A stretch of 30,603 nt of DNA from an uncultured Cardiobacterium sp. (GTDB lineage: Bacteria; Pseudomonadota; Gammaproteobacteria; Cardiobacteriales; Cardiobacteriaceae), in contig NZ_CALIZP010000021.1 of the NCBI RefSeq assembly GCF_938028825.1, forward strand, positions 1-30,603, in the 5' to 3' direction. Shown in pieces: positions 16,929 to 24,376 of this stretch (its first letter is position 1; each line of letters starts with the position of its first letter). The position numbers were made by a program, and so were the translations under genes. Under the pieces are notes generated by a model. It worked only from the letters and a program-made list of their open reading frames with translations, was not told the origin of the DNA and ran no database searches.

Positions 16929-18134
16929 TCACGTTTTCCCCCGCCGGTTCACCGTGCAATACAGCCGCCCCGTACCGAGGCGGACGGTGATTTTTTCGCC
17001 GGGCTGCACGGCGTCGCTGCGGTACACGACTTTGCCCGCGCTGTCGTAAGTGACGGCATAGCCGCGCGCGAGGATGTTGAGCGGGCTCAGGTTGTGCAGG
17101 GTTTGCATTAGGTGGTGCAGGCGGTGTTGCTCCTGGCGGTGGCGGTTGACGACGGCGCGGCGCATCCGCGCGTCGAGTTCGTCGAGGCGCTGACGGATGC
17201 GGTCGAGATAGCGCGCGGGCTGCTGCTGTTTGAGGCGGTGGTCGAGGTGGTCAAGGCGCAGCCGTGCCCGTTCCATCTGCCGCGTAACGGCGCGGTGCAG
17301 TTGTTCGCCGAGGCGGTGCAGGCGCTCTTTTTCGCCGCTCAAATCGGCGCAACTCTGCTCGGCGGCGGCGGTCGGCGTCGGCGCGCGCAGGTCGGCGGCG
17401 AGATCGGCGAGGGTGACATCTGTTTCGTGTCCCACGCCGCTGATGACGGGGATGCGGCTGGCGGCGATGGCGCGGACGAGGTCGGGATCGTTGTATGCCC
17501 ACAGGTCTTCGGCACTGCCGCCGCCCCGGATGAGCAGCAGCGTGTCGCATTCGGCGCGGCGGTTGGCGGTGCGCAGGCGGCGGATGAGCTGCGGCGGTGC
17601 CTTCGCCCCCTGCACCAGCGACGGATAGATGATGACGGAGACCAGCGGGTTGCGGCGGCGCAGGGTGGTAATCGCATCATGCACCGCCGCGCCGCTCAGA
17701 CTGGTGATGAGGCCGATTTGCCGGGGATGACGCGGGATGGGGCGTTTGTTCGCGGCTAGGAAGCAGCCTTCCGCTGTGAGCATTTCCCGCCGCCGCTGCA
17801 ATTCCGCCTCCATCGCGCCGATGCCCGCCGCTTCAACCTGGTCAAGGATGAGCTGGTAGCCGCCGCGCGGTTCGTAGAGCGTCGCCCGCCCGTGCACACG
17901 CACGGCGATACCGTTCGCGAGCTGGCGCGCGGGCAGGCGCAGGCCGAAAGTGCTGCCGCGAAAGAGGGCGCAGGCGACCTGGGCATGGCTGTCTTTCAAG
18001 GAAAAGTAGAGGTGCCCCGAAGCGGGGCGGCTCAAATTGGAAATCTCGCCTTCCACCCAGAGGTCGCGGAAATCGCCTTCAAGCAGGCGGCGCACATGGG
18101 CGTTGAGCTGGCTGACGGTGTAAGTGAGACTCAT
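16929..18134 (-). CDS. xseA: Exodeoxyribonuclease VII large subunit
   Basis: A 401-residue XseA, the catalytic subunit of exonuclease VII, which degrades single-stranded DNA in the cytoplasm together with XseB (not in this window). The N-terminal OB-fold runs from about 3-100 (TYTVSQLNAHVRRLLEGDF, VEGEISNLSRPASGH). The catalytic region has GLITSLSGAAVHDAITTL, LLIRGGGSAEDLWAYND and GVGHETDVTLADLAADLRAPTPTAAAE, followed by a long coiled coil (about 250-340). Start 18134 is preferred because its ATG overlaps the stop of the MAPEG gene (ATGA) and the conserved sequence begins there. It is somewhat shorter than the E. coli protein but normal for the family. Confidence 0.95.
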   Translation of the reverse strand: MSLTYTVSQLNAHVRRLLEGDFRDLWVEGEISNLSRPASGHLYFSLKDSHAQVACALFRGSTFGLRLPARQLANGIAVRVHGRATLYEPRGGYQLILDQVEAAGIGAMEAELQRRREMLTAEGCFLAANKRPIPRHPRQIGLITSLSGAAVHDAITTLRRRNPLVSVIIYPSLVQGAKAPPQLIRRLRTANRRAECDTLLLIRGGGSAEDLWAYNDPDLVRAIAASRIPVISGVGHETDVTLADLAADLRAPTPTAAAEQSCADLSGEKERLHRLGEQLHRAVTRQMERARLRLDHLDHRLKQQQPARYLDRIRQRLDELDARMRRAVVNRHRQEQHRLHHLMQTLHNLSPLNILARGYAVTYDSAGKVVYRSDAVQPGEKITVRLGTGRLYCTVNRRGKT

Positions 18135-18514
18135 GCGGCGGCGATGAAAAGAGCGGTGATGCAAAGCAGGTTGACGCCGAAGAGCAGCGAGCGGGCGAGC
18201 GGCTTGTCGTGGATATAGCAGAGGACGAAGGCGATGCGGCTCGCGACGAACAGCAGCGCCCAGCAGTTGATGACGCCCTGCCCTGCCCCGCCCGTCGTCT
18301 GCGCGATGATGACGGCGGCGGCAAACGGCGGGAAGATTTCATAACCGTTGCGCTGCGCCGCATCCGCCCGCGCTGCTTTGCCGCTTAATTTAGCAAGAAA
18401 CGCGCGCGGCTCGTGGTTGTCGGCCATCGTGAAGCCGCCGAGACGCTTGGCATAGGCGGCGCAGAAAATGGGCAGAAAAATGGTGATGAAAACGCACCAG
18501 TAAGCGAGGGTCAT
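18131..18514 (-). CDS. MAPEG-family membrane protein
   Basis: A 127-residue protein with about four membrane helices. The MAPEG signature is visible: NHEPRAFLAKLSGKAARADAAQRNGYEIFPPF at about 33-64. MAPEG proteins include glutathione-dependent enzymes of eicosanoid metabolism; the bacterial members like this one have no assigned substrate. AGGAG lies 5 nt before the ATG. It is the first gene of the xseA transcription unit, and its stop overlaps the xseA start. A Correia-like repeat ends only about 17 bp upstream of its ATG, so the transcript must either start inside the repeat or pass through it. Confidence 0.88.
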   Translation of the reverse strand: MTLAYWCVFITIFLPIFCAAYAKRLGGFTMADNHEPRAFLAKLSGKAARADAAQRNGYEIFPPFAAAVIIAQTTGGAGQGVINCWALLFVASRIAFVLCYIHDKPLARSLLFGVNLLCITALFIAAA

Positions 18515-18530
18515 GGTTACTCCTAATCGT

Positions 18531-18681
18531 GTAGTCGCTGCAAACAGGAATGATACAGTGTTGGCGAGCCTCGCCGGGAACCCATAAAAACCGCATAGTG
18601 ATTTTTATGGGAAACCCACGCCGTACCATCTGTACTGTCTTCGGCCCGCCGCCTTGCTCATCCCTATTTGAAACGACTATA
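18531..18681. mobile_element. Correia-like palindromic element A (full length, about 151 bp)
   Basis: The ends are inverted copies: plus-strand TAGTCGCTGCAAACAGG at 18532-18548 and the complement TAGTCGTTTCAAATAGG at the right (18665-18681). Inside are GGCGAGCCTCGCC (18563-18575), a 31-nt central hairpin CCCATAAAAACCGC-ATA-GTGATTTTTATGGG (18581-18611, one mismatch), and CCGTACCATCTGTACTGTC-TTCGGCC. As I recall Neisseria Correia elements, the same order occurs there: TATAGT ends, GGCGAGGCAACGCCGTAC and GACAGTACA-AT-GTACGG. No coding capacity. Non-autonomous element of MITE type by inference. Confidence 0.75.
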
Positions 18682-18699
18682 ACAAAAACATCAGCAGCG

Positions 18700-19075
18700 G
18701 GTTGTCGTGTGGCGGCGTTCGCCGACAAAGCCATCATCACGCAGACCGCCGACGGCGGCAACCTTGACGCGCAAAGCAGCGATATCAGGGGTCGGCAGCG
18801 GCGGATTTCTCCCAAAAGTATTTTTCGTCGCCTGTATGTCCGGCAATAGTGGTTTTTCCGTCGTCGCGGCGGCTTGCAATACGGTATGGATATGGCTTTC
18901 CTTGCCGCCTTTTCCTATATCGCTCAATACCGGGAACACAGGTGCGTACAGAAAGAATATTTTTCATTACCTGCCCATGAAAGAAGCGGCGTTGTTTCAC
19001 TTCTCTATTACCGGCGGCAATCGTCAGCAATAATGAGTTGCGGCATATTCCCAGGCAATAATCAACAAGCATCAT
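18700..19075 (-). pseudogene. Possible decayed relative of the gene at 19252
   Basis: Between the repeat and the membrane-protein gene no intact gene is evident, but minus-strand translation of 18707-18775 (DIAALRVKVAAVGGLRDDGF) aligns with the C-terminal NAAALRMAVAAAGGVADGGF of the 19252-19836 product, 13 of 23 identical over the aligned stretch. Further upstream, EKYFW resembles KKYFW of that protein in a different frame. This suggests an old tandem duplicate reduced to debris. From 19076 to 19251 I see only AT-richer sequence without a supported gene. Confidence 0.35.
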
Positions 19076-19251
19076 TAGCGCATCAAATACAAAAACTGTC
19101 GTAAATATCTTTCATAAGAAGGAGCCATAAAAATAGCGGTATATAACAAGCCGGATAACGGCAAAAGATACCCGGACCGCAAGCGATTTTTACAGGAGCG
19201 GACATATGGTTTTTTCCGGTGCAACGCAATATTCATGATTTTTCCCGATGG

Positions 19252-19836
19252 TCAGGCATCACCTGTGCTGCTTTTATGCGCCGCCGTCGCCCGCAAATAC
19301 AGCGTACTATCCGCGCATGCGCCGATAAATCCACCGTCTGCCACACCGCCTGCTGCGGCAACCGCCATGCGCAGGGCGGCGGCATTACTTGGGGCACGAC
19401 GTGTCGCGGCCTTTTCCCGACTGCGCGGCGGACGGGTGAGGTCAAGCAGCAGGGGCGGCTGTTGCGGTTTGTGCGGCAGCAGGACGGTGCATAGCGCGCC
19501 TTTCTCGCTGTAATTGTGGCGGATATAGCTGACGATGCTGTGGTAGTCGTGCAGCGGATAGGTCTTTGCCGTTGTCCTGCACCGCCAGAAATATTTCTTC
19601 TCGATGGTGATTTGCCCATCTTCCATGATTATCGCCAGCGGCTTTTCGCATTGCCGCAGACGGTTATGGACAGCAATAGTCAATATATCGCCGACAAACA
19701 GCAGAGAAAAGAGCAGCCAGGCATAAGGGTCATGACGAAACAGGGTGAAATACAACAGGGCCAGCAGCGGCCATACATAAAGAAAATGCCGCCAACTGTG
19801 CGGCAATGGATTGGCTTCCGGAGTAATTTTCATCAT
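19252..19836 (-). CDS. Small membrane protein of unknown function
   Basis: A 194-residue protein not recognised as a named family. Residues about 17-60 form two close membrane helices (FLYVWPLLALLYFTLF and AWLLFSLLFVGDILTIAV). A probably beta-structured cytosolic domain follows (IIMEDGQITIEKKYFW, YHSIVSYIRHNYSEKG, CTVLLPHKPQQPPLLLDL), then an alanine-rich tail. The layout is like PH-domain-type membrane proteins, but that is only an impression. The start at 19836 has AAGGA six bases upstream. It lies alone, divergent from the yhcH-like gene. A decayed copy may lie downstream at 18700-19075. Function unknown. Confidence 0.6.
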   Translation of the reverse strand: MMKITPEANPLPHSWRHFLYVWPLLALLYFTLFRHDPYAWLLFSLLFVGDILTIAVHNRLRQCEKPLAIIMEDGQITIEKKYFWRCRTTAKTYPLHDYHSIVSYIRHNYSEKGALCTVLLPHKPQQPPLLLDLTRPPRSREKAATRRAPSNAAALRMAVAAAGGVADGGFIGACADSTLYLRATAAHKSSTGDA

Positions 19837-19986
19837 TTCGGCTTCCTTAAAGCAACAGTATCATGAATGGGTCGATTCGTTTCACCGGCAGAGAATAGGT
19901 TTGCTTTCATCACCGCTGTCCTTGTATTTATTGACATATGCAAAGCCATGAATCCGGGCGGGAAAGCGGCACAATTCTGTCTGAGT

Positions 19987-20015
19987 TTGTCTCCTGCAAC
20001 TACGGGGCATATAAT
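19987..20015 (+). promoter_or_regulatory. Sigma70-type promoter for the YhcH-family/tal pair
   Basis: TTGTCT (19987-19992) and a perfect TATAAT (20010-20015) are separated by 17 bp. The start codon at 20053 lies about 31 bp after the expected start point. It is the clearest promoter in the window; a TTGACA at 19932 nearby has no matching -10. Confidence 0.7.
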
Positions 20016-20052
20016 AAACCGACATTGTCATTTCCAACACAGCCACGCAACC

Positions 20053-20511
20053 ATGAACCTCGATAATCTGCGCTGCGCCGAATACCGCCGCTACCCCGAC
20101 CGCATCAATGCTGCCCTCGACTGGCTGCGCGCCCACGATCCCGTTGCCCTCGCCGCCGGCCGCCACGACATCGACCCCGCCATGCGCGCCGAGAAATTCA
20201 GCCTGAGCACCCGTCCGCGTGCAGACATCACGCCCGAAGCGCACCGCGACCACATCGACATCCACTACCTCATCAGCGGCAGGGAAATCATCGCCTGCCG
20301 TCTCGACGACGGCTGTCTGACACCCAGCGAAGCATATGACGACACACGCGACGTCGTCTTCTATCCGCCGGCACTCGACGGCGAAAGCCTGCTACATCTC
20401 GCCCCCGGCGATTTCGCCGTCCTTTATCCGGGCGAAATTCACCGCCCCGGCTGCGGCACAGGCGGCAGTATTGACAAAATCGTCATCAAAATCCGCCTCG
20501 ACAGCCTCTAA
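20053..20511 (+). CDS. YhcH/YjgK/YiaL family protein
   Basis: A 152-residue cupin-fold protein of the YhcH/YjgK/YiaL (DUF386) family, whose members include EbgC and the sialic-acid anomerase NanQ. Family residues are seen: Glu62, His64, His67 and His71 in EAHRDHIDIHYLISG, His130 in YPGEIHRPG, and lysines 142 and 146 in the C-terminal strand (DKIVIKI). It probably binds a metal and a sugar; the substrate is not known. Start 20053 is the first ATG of the conserved sequence, although its Shine-Dalgarno is weak. Transaldolase follows after 23 bp, so a link to sugar handling feeding the pentose phosphate pathway is plausible. No nan genes are present in this window. Confidence 0.85.
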   Translation: MNLDNLRCAEYRRYPDRINAALDWLRAHDPVALAAGRHDIDPAMRAEKFSLSTRPRADITPEAHRDHIDIHYLISGREIIACRLDDGCLTPSEAYDDTRDVVFYPPALDGESLLHLAPGDFAVLYPGEIHRPGCGTGGSIDKIVIKIRLDSL

Positions 20512-20534
20512 ACCCTGCAAACAGGAGCAACACC

Positions 20535-21485
20535 ATGAACCAACTCGACGCCCTCAAAGGCATGACCACCATTGTCGCCGACACCGGCGACATCGAGGCC
20601 ATCCGCCAATACCACCCGCAGGACGCCACCACCAATCCCTCGCTCATCCTGAGCGCTGCCGCCCTGCCGCAATACGCGCCGCTCATTGACGAAGCCGTCG
20701 CCTACGGCAAGGCGCATGGCAGCGATCGCGCCGCGCAAATACAGGCCGCCGAAGACAAACTTGCCGTCAATATCGGCCTTGAAATCCTGAAAATCGTCCC
20801 CGGCCGCGTCTCGACCGAAGTTGATGCCCGCCTCTCCTACGATCGTGATGCCACCATCGCCAAAGTGCGCCAACTCATCGCCCACTACAACGCGGCCGGC
20901 ATCAAGAACGACCGCATCCTCATCAAAATCGCCGCCACCTGGCAGGGCATCCGCGCCGCCGAACGCCTCGAACTAGAAGGCATCAACTGCAACCTCACCC
21001 TGCTGTTCTCGCAAGCGCAAGCCCGCGCCTGCGCCGAAGCGGGGGTGTATCTCATCTCGCCCTTCGTCGGCCGCATCCTCGACTGGTACAAGGCGCACGG
21101 CGAGAAGAAAGACTACGCCCCGGCCGAAGACCCCGGCGTCAAATCCGTCACCGCCATCTACCACTACTACAAAGAACACGGCTACCCGACCATCGTCATG
21201 GGCGCGAGCTTCCGCAACAGCGGCGAAATCACCGAACTGGCGGGCTGCGACCGCCTGACCATCGCCCCGCCGCTTCTGGCAGAACTGCAAGCAAGCAATG
21301 CCGCCCTGCCGCGCAAACTGCATGACCCCGGCGCGAGCAAGCCCCGCCCTGCCCCGCTCACCGAGGCCGCATTCCTCTGGCAGCACAACAGCGACCCGAT
21401 GGCGGTGGACAAACTCGCCGAAGGCATCCGCAAATTTGCCGCCGATCAGGAAAAACTCGAAGCCCTGCTCGCGGCAAAAATCTGA
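20535..21485 (+). CDS. tal: Transaldolase
   Basis: A 316-residue transaldolase of the E. coli TalB type, transferring dihydroxyacetone units between sedoheptulose-7-phosphate and glyceraldehyde-3-phosphate in the non-oxidative pentose phosphate pathway. Schiff-base lysine is Lys131 in ILIKIAATWQGI; Asp17 (VADTGD) and Glu95 (GRVSTEVDARLS) complete the active site. DATTNPSLIL and GCDRLTIAPPLL are characteristic. CAGGAG lies 7 nt before the ATG. It is co-directional with the yhcH-like gene and probably shares its promoter. Full length, no anomalies. Confidence 0.96.
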   Translation: MNQLDALKGMTTIVADTGDIEAIRQYHPQDATTNPSLILSAAALPQYAPLIDEAVAYGKAHGSDRAAQIQAAEDKLAVNIGLEILKIVPGRVSTEVDARLSYDRDATIAKVRQLIAHYNAAGIKNDRILIKIAATWQGIRAAERLELEGINCNLTLLFSQAQARACAEAGVYLISPFVGRILDWYKAHGEKKDYAPAEDPGVKSVTAIYHYYKEHGYPTIVMGASFRNSGEITELAGCDRLTIAPPLLAELQASNAALPRKLHDPGASKPRPAPLTEAAFLWQHNSDPMAVDKLAEGIRKFAADQEKLEALLAAKI

Positions 21486-21499
21486 CACGACACAAACAC

Positions 21500-21521
21500 C
21501 CCCGCCGCGCTGTCGGCGGGG
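21500..21521 (+). terminator. GC-rich hairpin after tal
   Basis: CCCCGCCG and CGGCGGGG form a perfect 8-bp stem with a 6-nt loop 15 bp after the tal stop. No T-run follows, so it may only attenuate transcription or protect the 3' end. Confidence 0.5.
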
Positions 21522-21559
21522 CAACCGACCTGCCACGCACCAAGATAACCCCAACCCCG

Positions 21560-22267
21560 ATGAACCGCATGAACCTTAAACGCACCGCCCTGAGCCTCGC
21601 CTGCCTGCTTGCCGCCGCCGCCTACGCCGCGCCCTACCCCAAACTCGACCCGAACAGCCTTATCAACGGCAGTCCGGACAACCCGCCGATTACCGTCAAC
21701 ATCGCCGCCCTGCAAGATGCCCTGCAAAACCTCGGCGAACACGCCGGCGACTACCCGCCGCGCTTCGATAATGACGCCGACCGCGCCCAAGCCGTCAAGG
21801 ATCTCGCCCCGCTTGCCATCCTGCTGGAAGACATGACCAAAAACAGCGCGGCGGGCGGCAAAAAAGACAACGAAGCCCACCTCGCCAGTCTGCAAATGAG
21901 CGCGCGCCTCTACTGGATCGGACACAACCTCGACCAGCCCGGCTACGGAGAAAAAGCCCACGCCGCTTACAAGGAACTGCTCAAACTGGCACCCAAAAAC
22001 CGCAAGGCCGAAGTGGAAGACGAACTTGGCCGCTTCCTTGCCTCGGTCGGCAAGGGCGAAGAAAGCGTGCAACACCTGCGCAACGCCTACAACAGCGGCT
22101 ACACCGACAGCGGTTTCCCGCTCGGCATGACCCTGCTCATGCTCAACCGGCAGGATGAAGCCAAACGCATCCTGCAAGACTACGCGCGGAAAAACCCGAA
22201 CGACCCGCGCCCGCAGCAAGTGCTGGAAGCCGTTGACAGCGGGCAATTTGAAATCCGCCGCGAATAA
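21560..22267 (+). CDS. Secreted TPR-like protein of unknown function
   Basis: A 235-residue protein with an N-terminal Sec signal peptide (LKRTALSLACLLAAAAYA, likely cleavage before APYPKL). The mature part is helical. Residues about 115-215 look like two or three degenerate TPR units (AHAAYKELLKLAPKNRKAEVEDELGRFLASVGKGEESVQHLRNAYNSG in segments, then ALLMLNRQDEAKRILQDYARKNPNDPRPQQ). It is probably periplasmic and may bind partners. Two starts are possible, 21560 and 21572, and neither has a good Shine-Dalgarno. A strong terminator follows. No specific family was recognised. Confidence 0.7.
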   Translation: MNRMNLKRTALSLACLLAAAAYAAPYPKLDPNSLINGSPDNPPITVNIAALQDALQNLGEHAGDYPPRFDNDADRAQAVKDLAPLAILLEDMTKNSAAGGKKDNEAHLASLQMSARLYWIGHNLDQPGYGEKAHAAYKELLKLAPKNRKAEVEDELGRFLASVGKGEESVQHLRNAYNSGYTDSGFPLGMTLLMLNRQDEAKRILQDYARKNPNDPRPQQVLEAVDSGQFEIRRE

Positions 22268-22302
22268 GGCAGCCTGACAATATCCGTACGAAACCAGCGC
22301 AT

Positions 22303-22332
22303 AAAAAGCGGGTCAACCGGATCCGCTTTTTT
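22303..22332 (+). terminator. Intrinsic terminator after the TPR-like gene
   Basis: AAAAAGCGG (22303-22311) pairs with CCGCTTTTT, ending in TTTTTT at 22327-22332, with a loop of about 11 nt. The A-tract upstream means it could also act on the minus strand. It ends the tal-TPR transcript. Confidence 0.88.
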
Positions 22333-22428
22333 ATCGCCAAAATGCCCAAAAACAGTAATGGATAAGCAATAGGCGCGGGCTTTTGCCCGCCATTAACGCC
22401 ATTTCGGCGCGCTATACGCCGTTATTCT

Positions 22429-22977
22429 TTATTTCTTTTCCGCCGTATCGGACTCGTTTGTTGCCGGCGGTAATGTCGTCTGCGCAATCACATCGAGAAA
22501 CACCAGCGGCTCGTTGCCGTTATTGCGCAAGGCATGACTTTGGCCCGGACGGGCAATCGTTACGTCGCCCGCGCCGACAACTGTTTCTTTACCGTTGCTA
22601 TCCGTGAAGACACCCGTACCGGCAATAATGATATAGGCATCTTCATTATCCTTGTGCTGATGCAGACCAATCGAAGCGCCGGGCGGCAACGTCGTCCAGC
22701 CGATTTCCCGCAAAGCATCCTTCTCATCGGTTTGCATCCGGGTATAAGCAAATTCGCCCAGCAAATCGCCCTCGCCGCCCGCCGCCTTTTTCCGGTTCCA
22801 AGTCTGCAACGACGCTTTCGGATAAACCTGCACGCTGCGGTCAAGCGTCTCGCCGTGAAAAACCTGCTCCGCCGTTTTGGGCTCGGCGGCATTGGCGCTT
22901 TTATCGCCCGCCGTTTCCGCCTGCGCGCCCATCAATATGGCGCCAACACATAATGCACTTACCGGAAATACTTTCAT
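22429..22977 (-). CDS. Periplasmic cupin-domain protein
   Basis: A 182-residue protein with a signal peptide (MKVFPVSALCVGAILMGAQA, cleavage before ETAG) and one cupin barrel. Probable metal ligands are His106, His108 and Glu112 in GLHQHKDNEDAYII, and His148 in RPGQSHALRN; GDVTIARPG is the usual second motif. The activity is not readable: single-domain cupins range from sugar isomerases to binding proteins. The start at 22977 is preferred because GAGG lies 9 nt upstream and the signal peptide begins there; another ATG lies at 22983. It follows the zapA terminator and is probably transcribed alone. A small GCGGGC-TTTT-GCCCGC hairpin lies beyond its stop at 22375-22390. Confidence 0.82.
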   Translation of the reverse strand: MKVFPVSALCVGAILMGAQAETAGDKSANAAEPKTAEQVFHGETLDRSVQVYPKASLQTWNRKKAAGGEGDLLGEFAYTRMQTDEKDALREIGWTTLPPGASIGLHQHKDNEDAYIIIAGTGVFTDSNGKETVVGAGDVTIARPGQSHALRNNGNEPLVFLDVIAQTTLPPATNESDTAEKK

Positions 22978-23000
22978 CGCCATCACCTCGCTGAACAAAC

Positions 23001-23025
23001 AAAAAGCCTCCGCATGAGCGAAGGC
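23001..23025 (-). terminator. Intrinsic terminator after zapA
   Basis: On the minus strand GCCTTCGC and GCGGAGGC form an 8-bp stem (one G-T pair) with loop TCAT, followed by TTTTT. It starts 11 bp after the zapA stop. Confidence 0.88.
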
Positions 23026-23035
23026 CGGATCTCAA

Positions 23036-23341
23036 TCAATCACCCAGATTTTCTTCGGCAATCGCCTGGCTGAGTGCGCTTAACAGTTTCTCGCTGACCT
23101 GATTGACCATGCTGACCTCGCGGGCAATCGTTTGCCGTTCCAGCAGCAAATCAAACGTCATTTGCAAGGCGCCGAGAATCACCAGACGCTCCAATGGCAC
23201 TTTCGGATTCTCGCGACGCATTTCGGCGAGGGAAAGATTTAATTGCTCCGCCGCTTCAATCAGCAAATCGCGTTCATGCGGTTCGCACATCAGCGGATAA
23301 TTATTTTCCAGAATCTGTAACGTTACTTTCATCTTACTCAT
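23036..23341 (-). CDS. zapA: Cell division protein ZapA
   Basis: A 101-residue ZapA that binds and bundles FtsZ at mid-cell. The N-terminal FtsZ-binding head carries VTLQILENNYPLMCEPHERDLL, followed by a helical domain and a coiled coil (MVNQVSEKLLSALSQAIAEE). The start at 23341 lies inside the end of the upstream coiled-coil gene (8-nt overlap), implying coupled translation; Met at 23332 is the alternative. A strong terminator follows at once. In many gammaproteobacteria the 6S RNA gene and fau follow zapA; here a cupin gene lies there instead. Confidence 0.92.
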   Translation of the reverse strand: MSKMKVTLQILENNYPLMCEPHERDLLIEAAEQLNLSLAEMRRENPKVPLERLVILGALQMTFDLLLERQTIAREVSMVNQVSEKLLSALSQAIAEENLGD

Positions 23342-23759
23342 GATCCACCCCGCGAATCCGGTCAATCATTGCCTGCTTGCGCATATTGCAGCGGTCAAGT
23401 TCCGCTTGCAGGGCATCACAAGCGCGCTGGTGTTCTTCCGCCTGTGCTTTCAATGCCTCTTCATGGGACTTGATCAGGGCTTCCTTTTCTTCCGCCCAAT
23501 TTGCCTTTTCCTCGTCATAGCGGCTGCGCCAGCGGGCATCGGCACTTTCCAGCGCCGCCCGGTATTCTTCGGCGCGCTGCGCCTGTGCTTCCTGATGTTC
23601 CTGAATGCTTTGATTATGGCGTGCATTGAGCTGATCATAATCCTCCTGTAATTGCCGGTGCTCTTTATTGAGCGTCCGCCATGCTTTAAGCAAAATATTG
23701 GTCTGCTTTTCGACGCGTTTCAATTCGTCGATATGTAAACGTTCCTGAACTGGCTTCAT
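23334..23759 (-). CDS. Coiled-coil protein coupled to zapA
   Basis: A 141-residue, highly charged, almost wholly helical protein, with heptad-rich sequence from about residue 15 to 130 (LKRVEKQTNILLKAWRTL, EEKANWAEEKEALIKS, LQAELDRCNMRKQ). No membrane segment or signal peptide. The reading frame extends to a TTG at 23777, but the ATG at 23759 with GGGA six bases upstream is a better start. It overlaps zapA by 8 nt. Genes upstream of zapA in related bacteria often encode small coiled-coil proteins (TIGR02449-like), and ZapB is also a coiled coil; a role in Z-ring assembly is therefore an inference from position and shape. Confidence 0.72.
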   Translation of the reverse strand: MKPVQERLHIDELKRVEKQTNILLKAWRTLNKEHRQLQEDYDQLNARHNQSIQEHQEAQAQRAEEYRAALESADARWRSRYDEEKANWAEEKEALIKSHEEALKAQAEEHQRACDALQAELDRCNMRKQAMIDRIRGVDHE

Positions 23760-23788
23760 GCACATTCCCGTTTTCAAACTAAAAAACC

Positions 23789-23808
23789 ATAATGGCGACA
23801 GCCATTAT
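23789..23808. promoter_or_regulatory. Palindrome between divergent zapA and ygfB operons
   Basis: ATAATGGC (23789-23796) and GCCATTAT (23801-23808) form a perfect 8-bp inverted repeat around GACA, centred between the two divergent start codons. TATACT at 23821-23826 may be the -10 box of the rightward gene. A regulator-binding site is plausible but unproven. Confidence 0.45.
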
Positions 23809-23855
23809 CCCGCTTTCAACTATACTACCATTTTCCAGCAGATACGGACAAAACC

Positions 23856-24359
23856 ATGACCACACAGCCCCATTACGACGCCCTCGAAGCCCTCATCCGC
23901 GAACGCGGCTGGTGGTTTGCCACCAGTGAAGTGCATGGCATGCAAACCGCCCTCGTCGCCTGCGGCAGCGGCGCACGTTGGCCGGAAATCCTCTTCGCAC
24001 AAGGCGGAACCGATACGCTTGCGCGCGAAGCCTTTGACCGCCTCGCCGCCCAAATCGAAGCAACCCTCGCCGGTGACGCGCTGGACTACCAACTGCTCCT
24101 GCCCGAAGAAGGCACCTTGTCCGCACGCGCCGAAGCGCTCGTTGCCTGGGCGCAGGGCTTCACCGTCGCCACGCGCTGGCTTGCCCCCACGCTGGATGAC
24201 GACTGCCGCGCCTTCCTTGCCGACCTCGACGAAATCGGCAAACTGGACGACCGCCTCGCCGATAGTGAAGAAAACCGGCAAATGCTCACCGGCCTCGAAG
24301 AACACTGCCGCATGGGCGCGCTGATGCTCTACGCCTACTGCCACAAACCGCACAAATAA
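23856..24359 (+). CDS. UPF0149 (YgfB/YecA-like) family protein
   Basis: A 167-residue cytoplasmic helical protein of the UPF0149 family. Family-like features are the SEVHGMQTALVAC segment near 24-36, WAQGFTVATRWL near 98-109, and DDDCRAFLADLDEIGKLDD near 113-131. E. coli YgfB likewise lies divergent from zapA, which supports the assignment. Members influence stress and antibiotic-response regulation in some species; the role here is unknown. The Shine-Dalgarno is weak. The GH32 gene follows after 17 bp on the same strand and may be co-transcribed. Confidence 0.85.
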   Translation: MTTQPHYDALEALIRERGWWFATSEVHGMQTALVACGSGARWPEILFAQGGTDTLAREAFDRLAAQIEATLAGDALDYQLLLPEEGTLSARAEALVAWAQGFTVATRWLAPTLDDDCRAFLADLDEIGKLDDRLADSEENRQMLTGLEEHCRMGALMLYAYCHKPHK

Positions 24360-24376
24360 CCAAGAGGAGACCCACC

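Noticed and set aside
18664..18682. TTGAAA...TATAAC as a promoter in the repeat end
   Set aside because: Spacing of only 4 bp; the sequence is the conserved terminal repeat.
19128..19197. Inverted arms around CCATAAAAATAGCGG and CGATTTTTACAGG, resembling a further repeat copy
   Set aside because: Arms match imperfectly, the spacer is long and the flanking repeat ends are absent; too weak to call.
22375..22390. GCGGGC-TTTT-GCCCGC hairpin as a terminator of the cupin gene
   Set aside because: No T-run on the minus strand after the stem; noted only under the cupin entry.
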